64,000 nt of DNA, taken from positions 1 to 64,000 of the forward strand of contig NZ_VISR01000026.1 of NCBI RefSeq assembly GCF_007827595.1, written 5' to 3'. Source of the stretch: Streptomyces sp. BK340. GTDB taxonomy: Bacteria > Actinomycetota > Actinomycetes > Streptomycetales > Streptomycetaceae. This document shows positions 57,610-64,000 of the stretch, one piece after another (the stretch's first letter is position 1; each line of letters starts with the position of its first letter). Both the position numbers and the translations under genes were made by a program. Under the pieces are notes generated by a model, which saw only the letters and a list, made by a program, of their open reading frames with translations, was not told the DNA's origin and did no database searches.

Positions 57610-58443
57610 ATGCACCGCACCGTCCGTGCCCTGTCCGTCGCCGTCCTGGCCGGGGCCGCGCTCGTCATAGCGGGGCCGACCGTGTCCGCGGCCCCCGCTG
57701 ACGGGGCGAGCCCCGGCACCGTCCGGCCCGGCGCCGGCCCCACCGCGTCCGTGCCCTGCGAAGCACTCACCGGACTGGTACCGGACATCCCCGACGACAC
57801 ACCGCCGGCCTTCGCGGACGGCACCGCGCAGTGTGACGAGGGGCAGGGCAAGGGGCAGGGGCAGGGGCAGGGACAGGGAGAGACACCGGGGCTGGCGCCG
57901 GGGCAGCGGGACGAGTCGGGGGCGGGGCAGGGGGAGCGGCAGGATTCGGGCGCCGGGCAGGAGACGGGGCAGTGGCAGGAGCCCGGGGCGGGGCAGGAGA
58001 CGACGGGGCAGGGACGGGAACAAGGGCAGGGGCAGGGGCAGGGACAGCGGCCGGGGCAGGGGCAGGGACAGCGGCCGGGGCAGGGGCAGGGGCAGGGGCA
58101 GGGGCAGGGGCAGGAACAGGGACGGGAGTGCGAGGACTCCCATGGTTCGGCATGTTCCGGCGAACACGGCTGCCGCGACGAGGACGGCGGCAACGGCAAC
58201 GGCAACGGCTACGACGGAGACAACGGCGGCAACGGCTACAACGGCGGGAACGGCTACAACGGCGGGAAGGGAGACGACGGCGACTGCGACCGGGCCACGG
58301 AACAGGGCGGGGTCGCGGCCGGGACGGGCGGCAGCTTCGACGACTCGGTTCCGGCGCTGGTCGCCGGCGGTGTGCTGATCGCTGCCTCCTGCGGAGGCGC
58401 CGTCTACCGGCTGTCCGGCCGCAGGAGGCCGGTGGACGGCTGA
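57610..58443 (+). CDS. Secreted or cell-wall protein with Gly-Gln repeats
   Basis: A 277-residue exported protein. A Sec signal peptide (hydrophobic ALSVAVLAGAALVIAGPTVSA, cleavage near residue 28) is followed by a short Cys-containing segment (VPCEALTGLVPDIPDDTPPA). About 77-172 is a Gly/Gln tract made of GQ dipeptides with occasional P, R, E and T, then a Cys/Gly/Asp/Asn-rich segment (GNGYNGGNGYNGGKGDDGDC). A C-terminal hydrophobic helix (VPALVAGGVLIAASCGGAVY) ends in RRRPVDG, which suggests membrane anchoring. No homology recognised; likely a surface or matrix protein. The repeat DNA is G-run rich. Confidence 0.75.
   Translation: MHRTVRALSVAVLAGAALVIAGPTVSAAPADGASPGTVRPGAGPTASVPCEALTGLVPDIPDDTPPAFADGTAQCDEGQGKGQGQGQGQGETPGLAPGQRDESGAGQGERQDSGAGQETGQWQEPGAGQETTGQGREQGQGQGQGQRPGQGQGQRPGQGQGQGQGQGQEQGRECEDSHGSACSGEHGCRDEDGGNGNGNGYDGDNGGNGYNGGNGYNGGKGDDGDCDRATEQGGVAAGTGGSFDDSVPALVAGGVLIAASCGGAVYRLSGRRRPVDG
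57838..58122 (+). repeat. GGGGCA-type repeat tract coding for Gly-Gln
   Basis: Dozens of copies of GGGGCA or GGGACA form most of the region, so the plus strand carries many closely spaced runs of four Gs, a pattern that favours G-quadruplexes. The copy number of a near-perfect tandem array like this is likely to vary between strains. Confidence 0.8.
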
Positions 58444-58686
58444 CGCGGGGCGGCCCGGGCCGGGTCCGTGCCGGAGGGCAAATGCGGCCGACGGCCATGG
58501 AGGGCCGTCCGCCGGGTACACATCCCGAGGGCACCGACAGCAGAAACCGCACGCACCACCCACACACCCGGCACCACAGGAGCGGGCACGGGAACAGGCT
58601 CGAGAACAGGCAGCGGCACGGCCGACGAGGAGAGCACGGCCCCGACGGGAACACCACACGGCACCACGGACTGCGCGGAGGCGGAC

Positions 58687-59943
58687 ATGCGGCGGACGGA
58701 CCCGGAGGGCCACGGGCCGGTCCGTTACGGGCCGCCCCTGCCCGGTGACGGCCTGCCCGTCCTCCCGGAGCTCTCCGCCGTCCTCGCCGCCGCGGCGGGC
58801 CGGGCCGACGCCCAGCCGGTCGGCGGCGCCCCCGCACTGCTGGAGGCCGCGTGCGGGTACTGGACCCGGCGCGGACTGCCCTGCGTCCCCGACCGGGTGG
58901 CCGCGGGACCCGGCGCCCCCGCGCTGCTGCTCGCGCTGACCGCCGCGCTCGCCGGTGACACCGGCGACGTGCTCGTGCCCCGCCCGTGCGCCGCCTGGTG
59001 GGCGCCCTGCGCCCGCCTCCTCGGCAGGCCCGTCTTCCACGTGCCGACCCCGGCCGAGGGCGGCGGTGTGCCCGATCCGTACGCCCTGCTGGAGACCGTC
59101 CGCAGGGTCCGTGCCGAGGGCGGCGATCCCCGGCTGCTGGTGCTGTCCGTCGCCGACGACCCCACCGCCACCGTCACGCCGCCCGAACTGCTGCACGAGA
59201 CCGTCGAGGCGGCGGCCGCCGAGGGCCTGCACCTGGTCAGCGACGAGACCTGGCGCGACACCGTGCACGACCCGCGCGAGACGGTCCTGCTCAGCCCCGC
59301 CGAGATGGTGCCCGACGGGGTCACCGTCGTCACCGACCTGGCCGGCGCCCTGCTGCCGCCCGGCTGGCCCGCGGCCGTCGCCCGCTTCCCCTCGGGAGAG
59401 GCGGGGGAGCACCTCCACGCGCGCGTGCTCGACATCCTCACCGCGCTCGGCGCCCGGGTCGCCGCACCGGTCGCCGCGGCCGCCGGGTACGCCCTCGACG
59501 AACCCGCACCCGTCACCGAGCGCCGGGAGGCCGCCGTACTCCTGCACGCGCGCGTGGCGGCCGCCGCGCACGGCGCGGTCGTCGCGGCAGGCGCGCTCGC
59601 CCTGCCGCCGCGGGCCGGCCGCCATCTGTACGTCGACCTCGGCCCGTTGCGCGAGGTGCTCGCCGAGCAGGGCGTCGGGGACGCCCAGGAACTGGAGGAC
59701 CTCCTCACCGCCCGGCTCGGCATGCCCACGCCCGGCGGCCACCGCTTCGGCGACGACCTCGGGGCGCTGCGGGTGCGGCTCGCCACGGCGTCCCTGCTGG
59801 GCGGCACGGACGAGGAACGCACGGAATGCCTCATGTCACCCTCACCGTTGGAACTGCCACAGGTGCAGCGCGCGTTGATCTCCTTGAGGTCGGCCTTCGA
59901 AGATCTCCGCGACGACGCTCAGCGACGGGAGCCTCCTCGATGA
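58687..59943 (+). CDS. Lysine-free fold-type I aminotransferase homologue
   Basis: A 418-residue protein with class I/II aminotransferase order: VAAGPGAPALLLALTAALAG (helix 1 and PLP phosphate turn), VLVPRPCAAWWAPCARLLGR, GDPRLLVLSVADDPTATV (substrate strand), LHLVSDETWRDTVHD (the Asp and the Tyr-position replaced by Trp), and VTVVTDLAGALLPPGWPAAV where the PLP-lysine motif SLSK would be. No lysine occurs anywhere in the chain, so a Schiff base cannot form. It may be a regulator or structural partner. The 243 bases upstream contain no recognised gene. ATG at 58687; coupled to the MBL gene by ATGA. Confidence 0.8.
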   Translation: MRRTDPEGHGPVRYGPPLPGDGLPVLPELSAVLAAAAGRADAQPVGGAPALLEAACGYWTRRGLPCVPDRVAAGPGAPALLLALTAALAGDTGDVLVPRPCAAWWAPCARLLGRPVFHVPTPAEGGGVPDPYALLETVRRVRAEGGDPRLLVLSVADDPTATVTPPELLHETVEAAAAEGLHLVSDETWRDTVHDPRETVLLSPAEMVPDGVTVVTDLAGALLPPGWPAAVARFPSGEAGEHLHARVLDILTALGARVAAPVAAAAGYALDEPAPVTERREAAVLLHARVAAAAHGAVVAAGALALPPRAGRHLYVDLGPLREVLAEQGVGDAQELEDLLTARLGMPTPGGHRFGDDLGALRVRLATASLLGGTDEERTECLMSPSPLELPQVQRALISLRSAFEDLRDDAQRREPPR

Positions 59944-61007
59944 CGCAGCAGACGCATGAGCCCGGGTCCGCCGGCCCTACGACGACCAGCGCAAAAGCCG
60001 GCGCCCCCACGGCCCCGGCCCCCCTCGCACCCCCGTTCCCGCCGCTGGCCGAGCCCCGTCCGCTGGGCGAACACCGGGTGTGGCCGCGGACCTTCCACGA
60101 CCGGCTCACCGCGCCCCTGCCCGGTCTCAAGGCCCTCGCCCGCTTCGCCCGCGAGGGTTCCGTACGCCCCGGCCCCGAGAGCCTCGCCGACATCCCCCGG
60201 CTCCCCTACGCACCCGCCCCGCTGCCCCGCACGGGCGCCCGCACGCTCGCCGTCTCCTGGGCGGGACACGCCAGTTGGATCGTCCGGATCGGCGGGCTGA
60301 CCGTCCTCACCGACCCCGTGTGGTCCCGCCGCATCCTCGGCACCCCGGCCCGCATCACCCCCGTCGGTGTCCCCTGGGAGGACCTGCCACGCGTCGACGC
60401 GGTCGTCATCAGCCACAACCACTTCGACCACCTCGACGCCCCCACCCTGCGCCGTCTCCCGCGCACCACACCCGTGTTCGTGCCCGCCGGGCTCGGCCGC
60501 TGGTTCCAGCGGCGCCGGTTCACCCGCGTCACCGAGCTGGACTGGTGGGAGGGTGCCGAACTGAACGGCGTCCGCTTCGACTTCGTGCCCGCCCACCACT
60601 GGTCCAAGCGCACCCTCACCGACACCTGCCACAGCCTGTGGGGCGGCTGGGTCCTCACCGATCGCGACGGACGGCGCCTCTACTTCGCCGGTGACACCGG
60701 CTACGGCCACTGGTTCTCCCGTATCGGCCGCCGCTACCCCGGTATCGACCTCGCCCTCATGCCCATTGGCGCCTACGATCCGCGCTGGTGGCTGAGCGAC
60801 GTGCACTGCGACCCGGAGGAGGCGGTCCGGGCCACCCAGGACCTGGGCGCCCGAAGAATGGCTCCCATGCACTGGGGCACGTTCATCCTCTCGGCGGAGC
60901 CGGTCCTGGAACCGCTGACGCGAGTGCGGACGGCCTGGGAGAAGGCAGGCCTGGACCGGCAAGACCTGTGGGACATCCCGGTCGGCGGCTCGAGGACGCT
61001 GGACTGA
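59940..61007 (+). CDS. Metallo-beta-lactamase-fold hydrolase, NAPE-PLD-like
   Basis: A 355-residue metal-dependent hydrolase. Motif 2 is VVISHNHFDHLDAPTL (HxHxDH variant), with DFVPAHHWSKRTLTDTCHSL, YFAGDTGYGH and MPIGAYDPRWWLSDVHCDPE supplying further ligands, matching the NAPE-phospholipase-D/UlaG-like branch. The N-terminal ~45 residues are Ala/Pro-rich. Probably a phosphodiesterase acting on a lipid or nucleotide. The start overlaps the aminotransferase-like gene stop by 4 bases, so the pair is coupled. Confidence 0.88.
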   Translation: MTQQTHEPGSAGPTTTSAKAGAPTAPAPLAPPFPPLAEPRPLGEHRVWPRTFHDRLTAPLPGLKALARFAREGSVRPGPESLADIPRLPYAPAPLPRTGARTLAVSWAGHASWIVRIGGLTVLTDPVWSRRILGTPARITPVGVPWEDLPRVDAVVISHNHFDHLDAPTLRRLPRTTPVFVPAGLGRWFQRRRFTRVTELDWWEGAELNGVRFDFVPAHHWSKRTLTDTCHSLWGGWVLTDRDGRRLYFAGDTGYGHWFSRIGRRYPGIDLALMPIGAYDPRWWLSDVHCDPEEAVRATQDLGARRMAPMHWGTFILSAEPVLEPLTRVRTAWEKAGLDRQDLWDIPVGGSRTLD

Positions 61008-61034
61008 ACTCCCCGCTGCCGGCCGCCACCGGCG

Positions 61035-61213
61035 CTAGGTCCTGTCGTCAAATTCCCGTCGTCGCCCGAAGGGCGGCCTCGCGGCGTCTGGTGCGTGCTC
61101 TCGGCGTGCCGGGCGGAAGTCCTCGTACTGGACGTACTTGGGCTTTCGCCCGGTGCGGCGAGAGTGCGTGCCAGGCGTCGTGGGGCAGACGGGAATTTGA
61201 CGACAGGACCTAG
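61035..61213. mobile_element. MITE with 26-bp perfect terminal inverted repeats
   Basis: A 179-base element whose ends are perfect 26-bp inverted repeats beginning CTAGGTCCTGTCGTCAAATT on the left and complementary on the right. The CTAG at each end could be the target duplication of an IS5-like element (YTAR-type). There is no room for a transposase, but a minus-strand frame inside encodes RKPKYVQYEDF-like residues, possibly the eroded end of the parent transposase. It would be moved in trans. It abuts the DedA gene, whose stop codon lies in the right repeat. Confidence 0.85.
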
Positions 61214-61842
61214 CGAGAAACGCGCCGCACCAAGCCCGGGACCACACTGATCAGGAGCGTCAGCCCCACCGCGGCCACCACCCCCTCCCACGGCTCCGCG
61301 AACAGCGAACCCCCGAGAATCCCGATCACCTGGTACGTCAACGCCCAGGCCAGACAAGCGGGCAGATTCCCCCGGCTGAACCGCCGCAGGGGCCAGTCGG
61401 CGACCAGACAGGCCAGCATCACCGGCAGCCGCCCGGCAGGCACCAGCCGGGACAGCACCAGCACAGTCACCCCGTGGTCGGCCAACTTCGTCTGCGCCTG
61501 CGCGAGCCGCTCCTCCGGCGCCCGGGCACGAATGGCCTCCAGCCACCGCGACCCGTTCCGCGACCGCATCCCCCGCCGCCCCAGCCAGTACAGCGTCGCG
61601 TCCCCGAGAAAGGCCGCCAGCGAGGCCGTGACGAACACCAGCGCCAGCGAGAACGGCTCCGTCTGATGAAACGCCACCACCGCGGCCGAACTGACCAGTG
61701 CCCCCGTAGGCACCACCGGCACCAACGCCCCGATCAGCACGAGCAGGAACAGGGACGGATACCCGAGCGCCCGCTGCGTGGACTCCGGAGGCGCAGTGGA
61801 CGTGGAAGCAGCGGCCAGGACCACCGCGGCCGGCCATCTCAC
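61210..61842 (-). CDS. DedA-family membrane protein
   Basis: A 210-residue integral membrane protein of the DedA (SNARE-associated) family, a class proposed to flip or translocate lipid carriers. About five hydrophobic helices; the conserved region is ASLAAFLGDATLYWLGRRGM (family G-D-x-x-x-Y motif), then TVLVLSRLVPAGRLPVMLAC with the family's essential Arg, and the last helix VGLTLLISVVPGLV. GTG start in the GTGA overlap with the MBL gene. Its TAG stop is inside the MITE end, so the C-terminus may be shorter or altered relative to relatives. Confidence 0.85.
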   Translation of the reverse strand: MRWPAAVVLAAASTSTAPPESTQRALGYPSLFLLVLIGALVPVVPTGALVSSAAVVAFHQTEPFSLALVFVTASLAAFLGDATLYWLGRRGMRSRNGSRWLEAIRARAPEERLAQAQTKLADHGVTVLVLSRLVPAGRLPVMLACLVADWPLRRFSRGNLPACLAWALTYQVIGILGGSLFAEPWEGVVAAVGLTLLISVVPGLVRRVSR

Positions 61843-62612
61843 CGCGCGACCTCCAGGCGCACGCTCTCGCCGTGCCCGAGCTTGTGCACGGCCACCTGCG
61901 GCGCGGCCGCGGCCGCCAGGCGCACGAACTCGTCGCCCGGTGCGTGGAACTCGTGCGGGCGCACCGCGTCCATGCCGATCGGCCAGTACGTCCCGTAGTG
62001 CACCGGCACCGCGACCCGGGGTGCGAGCCGGGCCAGCGCCCGCGCCGCCCGCCCCGCGTCGAGGTGCCCCTCGCCGAGGTACGGACCCCAGCCGCCCACC
62101 GGCAGCAGGGCCACGTCCACCGGCCCGACCTGCTCCGCCATGTCGTCGAACAGCCCGGTGTCCCCGGCGAAGTAGGTCCGCGCCTCGCCCTCGACGACGT
62201 ATCCCAGCGCGGGGGAGCGGTGCGGGCCCACCGGCAGCCGGCGCCCGTCGTGCCGAGCGGGCACCGCGCGGACCACGAGGTCCCCGATCCGGACGGCGTC
62301 CCCCGGGGCCACTTCGGTGATCTGCAGCTGTCGCAGCCGGCGCAGCCCGGGTACCGCCCGTGGTGCGCCCCGGGGCACGACCAGGCGCGTGCCCGGGGCG
62401 AGCGCGCCCAGCGAGGGGACGTGCAGATGGTCGACGTGCAGATGGGAGACGAGCGCCACGTCCGCGCGACGGGCCTCGGCGGGGGGCACCGCGCCCCGGC
62501 GGCGACGCAGATGCGCGAGCCTGTTCGCGAACAGGGGATCGGTAAGCACCCGTATGTTCGAATCCAGGAGCGCGCAGGTGGCGTGACCCCACCAGGTGAT
62601 CTCCACCGGCAC
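61839..62612 (-). CDS. Metallo-beta-lactamase-fold hydrolase
   Basis: A 257-residue MBL-fold protein: WWGHATCALLDSNIRVLTDP at the start, LVSHLHVDHLHVPSLGAL (HxHxDH metal motif), YFAGDTGLFDDMAE (Asp), LLPVGGWGPYLGEGHLDAGR and HYGTYWPIGMD (late His). It is a UlaG/RomA-like hydrolase, probably a lipid or phosphodiester hydrolase, paralogous to the one at 59940. The start was set at the GTG at 62612 (VPVEITWWGH) because GGAGG lies 8 bases upstream; the longer frame upstream has no similarity. Overlaps the DedA gene by 4 bases. Confidence 0.87.
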   Translation of the reverse strand: MPVEITWWGHATCALLDSNIRVLTDPLFANRLAHLRRRRGAVPPAEARRADVALVSHLHVDHLHVPSLGALAPGTRLVVPRGAPRAVPGLRRLRQLQITEVAPGDAVRIGDLVVRAVPARHDGRRLPVGPHRSPALGYVVEGEARTYFAGDTGLFDDMAEQVGPVDVALLPVGGWGPYLGEGHLDAGRAARALARLAPRVAVPVHYGTYWPIGMDAVRPHEFHAPGDEFVRLAAAAAPQVAVHKLGHGESVRLEVAR

Positions 62613-62697
62613 CTTCTTCGCCTCCTTCGCGCGACTCCCCCGAAGCCTACGGGCAGGAGTAGGGTCGGCGGCGAAACCCGGAGGTGAGGGGGACGCC

Positions 62698-63129
62698 ATG
62701 GGACAGTCGCGGGGTGCCTCCGGCGGGCTCGCACAGGTGCGGGTCACCGCCATCGCGAGCCTGACGCCTCTGGAGGAACTGGAGGCCGACCCCTTCCTGG
62801 TCGACTCCCGCAGCCAGCACGCCATGTGCGCGCACTGGGCGGCGGAGCGCGGCTATGTGGTCGCGAGGGAACTTCTCGTCGGCGGGCTGCGTTTCGACCA
62901 TTGCGCACTGTGGGACGGCGTCCGGCCCGGCGTGGACGTGTTCGTCGCACCCAGCCGGCGCGTGCTGGAGCGTGCGCTGTCCTCGGTGGAGGAGTTCACC
63001 GCCGAGTGCGCGCGGCGCGGGGTGCGGGTGGAGACGGTGGGGCGGGCCGAGCCCTCGTACGACGCGCAGATGAAGGCGCGGGTGCACCGCAGGCTGTCCA
63101 TGCCGACGGCGGGCTACGACGGGCGCTGA
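62698..63129 (+). CDS. Hypothetical protein, faintly resolvase-like
   Basis: A 143-residue cytosolic protein of unknown function. The middle (DSRSQHAMCAHWAAERGYVV and GVDVFVAPSRRVLERALSSV) has the order seen in the N-terminal domain of serine recombinases (Cys-Trp, then a Rossmann-like strand with Arg residues), but the catalytic serine context is absent, so recombinase activity is unlikely. ATG after GAGGTGAGGGG. Isolated between the MBL gene and the partial membrane gene. Confidence 0.65.
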   Translation: MGQSRGASGGLAQVRVTAIASLTPLEELEADPFLVDSRSQHAMCAHWAAERGYVVARELLVGGLRFDHCALWDGVRPGVDVFVAPSRRVLERALSSVEEFTAECARRGVRVETVGRAEPSYDAQMKARVHRRLSMPTAGYDGR

Positions 63130-63188
63130 GGGCCCGGCGCCCCGCCCGGCCCGGCTCCGCCCCGTGTGACAAGGTGGAACGAGGCCCG

Positions 63189-64000
63189 GTGATCGAGCGG
63201 GCCGGGACGCGAGGTGTACGGGGCGTGCGGGGCGTGCGGTGGCGGCGGATCGCCAGTCAGGTCGGACGGAGCGTCACGGTGTGGGCGGTCTCCACGCTCA
63301 CCATGCTCCTGCTCGCCGGACTGCTGCCCGACTTCAGGCTCCAGTCCGCCGACGGCGACAGTGCCACGCGGATAGCCGTCACCGCCGCGCTGGGCGCCGG
63401 GGCCTTCGGTGTGCTCTCGGCCGTGGTGTGGCCGCTCCTCGTGCGGCTGCTGCTGCTCGTGCCCGCGTTCGTCCTCGGCCTGCTGGTCTTCTTCCTCAAC
63501 GGCTCCCTGCTGCTGCTCGCCCTGCGCCTCAACCCCTCCGGGCAGGGCGAAGTCGCCCCGGAGACCGCCGTCATCGTGGCGGCCGTGATGTCCGCCGTCG
63601 CCTCGGCCACCGGCGCCGCCCTCGCCGTACGCGACGACGACGCCTACCGCCGTCGTCTGCTGCGCCTCGCCTACCGCCGCCGCAGAGCCGGCCCACCGTG
63701 CGCGGCCACGCCCGGACTGGTCTGCGTCCAGCTCGACGGCGTGGGCCACGACGTGCTCACGCACGCCGTCGGCAAGGGACTCATGCCGACCGTCGGCCGC
63801 TGGCTGGCGTCGGGCGACGGCGTACGGCCGACCCACCGGCTCGCCCCCTGGCGCACCGACTGGTCCAGCCAGACCGGCGCCAGCCAGCTCGGCATCCTGC
63901 ACGGCAGCACCTTCGACGTGCCGGCCTTCCGCTGGTACGAGAAGGACCGGGGCGAGGTGATGGTGTGCAACCGCCCGACCAGCGCCGTCGAACTCCAACG
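63189..64000 (+). CDS. Partial: holin-like membrane region plus phosphatase-like domain
   Basis: An open frame of 270 codons that runs off the right edge of the window. A basic N-terminus (RGVRGVRGVRWRRIASQVGR) precedes about four transmembrane helices (roughly 30-145), as in proteins annotated as phage-holin family with a second domain. After a basic linker (RRRRAGPPCAATPG) an alkaline-phosphatase-like fold begins: LVCVQLDGVGHDVLTHAVGK with a possible metal Asp, and later WRTDWSSQTGASQLGILHGS. GTG start after ACGAGG. The C-terminus and stop are outside the window. Confidence 0.7.
   Translation, partial: MIERAGTRGVRGVRGVRWRRIASQVGRSVTVWAVSTLTMLLLAGLLPDFRLQSADGDSATRIAVTAALGAGAFGVLSAVVWPLLVRLLLLVPAFVLGLLVFFLNGSLLLLALRLNPSGQGEVAPETAVIVAAVMSAVASATGAALAVRDDDAYRRRLLRLAYRRRRAGPPCAATPGLVCVQLDGVGHDVLTHAVGKGLMPTVGRWLASGDGVRPTHRLAPWRTDWSSQTGASQLGILHGSTFDVPAFRWYEKDRGEVMVCNRPTSAVELQ

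Noticed and set aside
57838..58122. Repeat tract considered as a CRISPR or other array
   Set aside because: The repeats are short, unspaced and in frame with a Gly-Gln coding sequence; there are no spacers and no cas genes.
59391..59420. Third in-frame palindromic repeat in the aminotransferase-like gene
   Set aside because: Only a loose match (CCCCTC...GCGGGGGAG) with no clear arm symmetry; could be ordinary GC-rich coding sequence.
57481..59742. A 753-codon minus-strand frame across the Gly-Gln and aminotransferase-like genes
   Set aside because: Complement shadow of repeated GGGGCA codons and the lysine-free gene; it has no recognised domain.

Overview
This window is high-GC actinobacterial chromosome, almost certainly from a Streptomyces. 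The grounds are the codon bias, frequent GTG starts, dense ATGA/GTGA stop-start overlaps, a gas vesicle cluster in the order gvpO-A-F-G-Y-Z-J-L-S-K, a crotonyl-CoA carboxylase/reductase (ethylmalonyl-CoA) gene cluster, and two short palindromic repeats of kinds I recognise as dispersed in Streptomyces genomes. No rRNA, tRNA or CRISPR array was seen. There are about 59 protein genes plus fragments.

The left edge (1-9240) looks like an accessory segment. It opens with the last codons of an IS481-type transposase. A minus-strand cassette follows: a Trypco1 (CU044_2847-like) protein, a trypsin-like protease fused to a VMAP-like region, a MoxR AAA+ ATPase, and a 1266-residue SAV_2336-type protein combining vWA-like, pseudokinase-like, degenerate EccC/FtsK-like and TPR regions, with a Nudix hydrolase 9 nt further on. 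This is the layout of the vWA-MoxR-VMAP 'ternary' biological conflict systems and is the best candidate here for a little-studied defence or stress-sensing system. An ADP-ribosylglycohydrolase and a possible remnant of an MmyB-type regulator lie upstream.

The section 9390-23000 is metabolic core. It holds a glycerate kinase, an alpha/beta hydrolase, phosphatidylserine synthase and decarboxylase, then a minus-strand ethylmalonyl-CoA pathway operon (ccr, ethylmalonyl-CoA mutase, CitE-like lyase, MaoC hydratase, acyl-CoA dehydrogenase). Next to it are a TetR regulator and a tandem-domain 3-hydroxybutyryl-CoA dehydrogenase. A 15-bp palindrome exactly inside the predicted ccr promoter spacer is a natural operator for the TetR protein.

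The section 23300-43000 is a mixed set: a HEAT protein, GNAT enzymes, an internally rearranged RidA gene carrying a palindromic repeat in frame, a secreted tripeptidyl-aminopeptidase, a radical SAM protein under a perfect LexA box, a drug-efflux transporter with extra beta-sandwich repeats, a PAS-GAF-SpoIIE-HATPase regulator, and a coupled peptidase operon (M55 D-aminopeptidase, M20, S9, S66 LD-carboxypeptidase) that suggests turnover of wall-derived or D-amino-acid peptides.

The section 43000-51600 has a type II NADH dehydrogenase coupled to a transketolase, then the ten-gene gas vesicle operon. GvpY ends in a Lys/Arg-rich tail and GvpZ in a long Glu/Asp-rich tail.

The section 51600-64000 holds a methyltransferase, a PAP2/diacylglycerol-kinase fusion, a histidine phosphatase, an ABC-F ATPase, small DUF proteins, a secreted Gly-Gln repeat protein encoded by a G-run-rich tract, a lysine-free aminotransferase homologue coupled to a metallo-beta-lactamase-fold protein, a 179-bp MITE whose end supplies the stop codon of a DedA-type gene, a second metallo-beta-lactamase-fold protein, and the start of a holin-like/phosphatase membrane protein cut by the window end.
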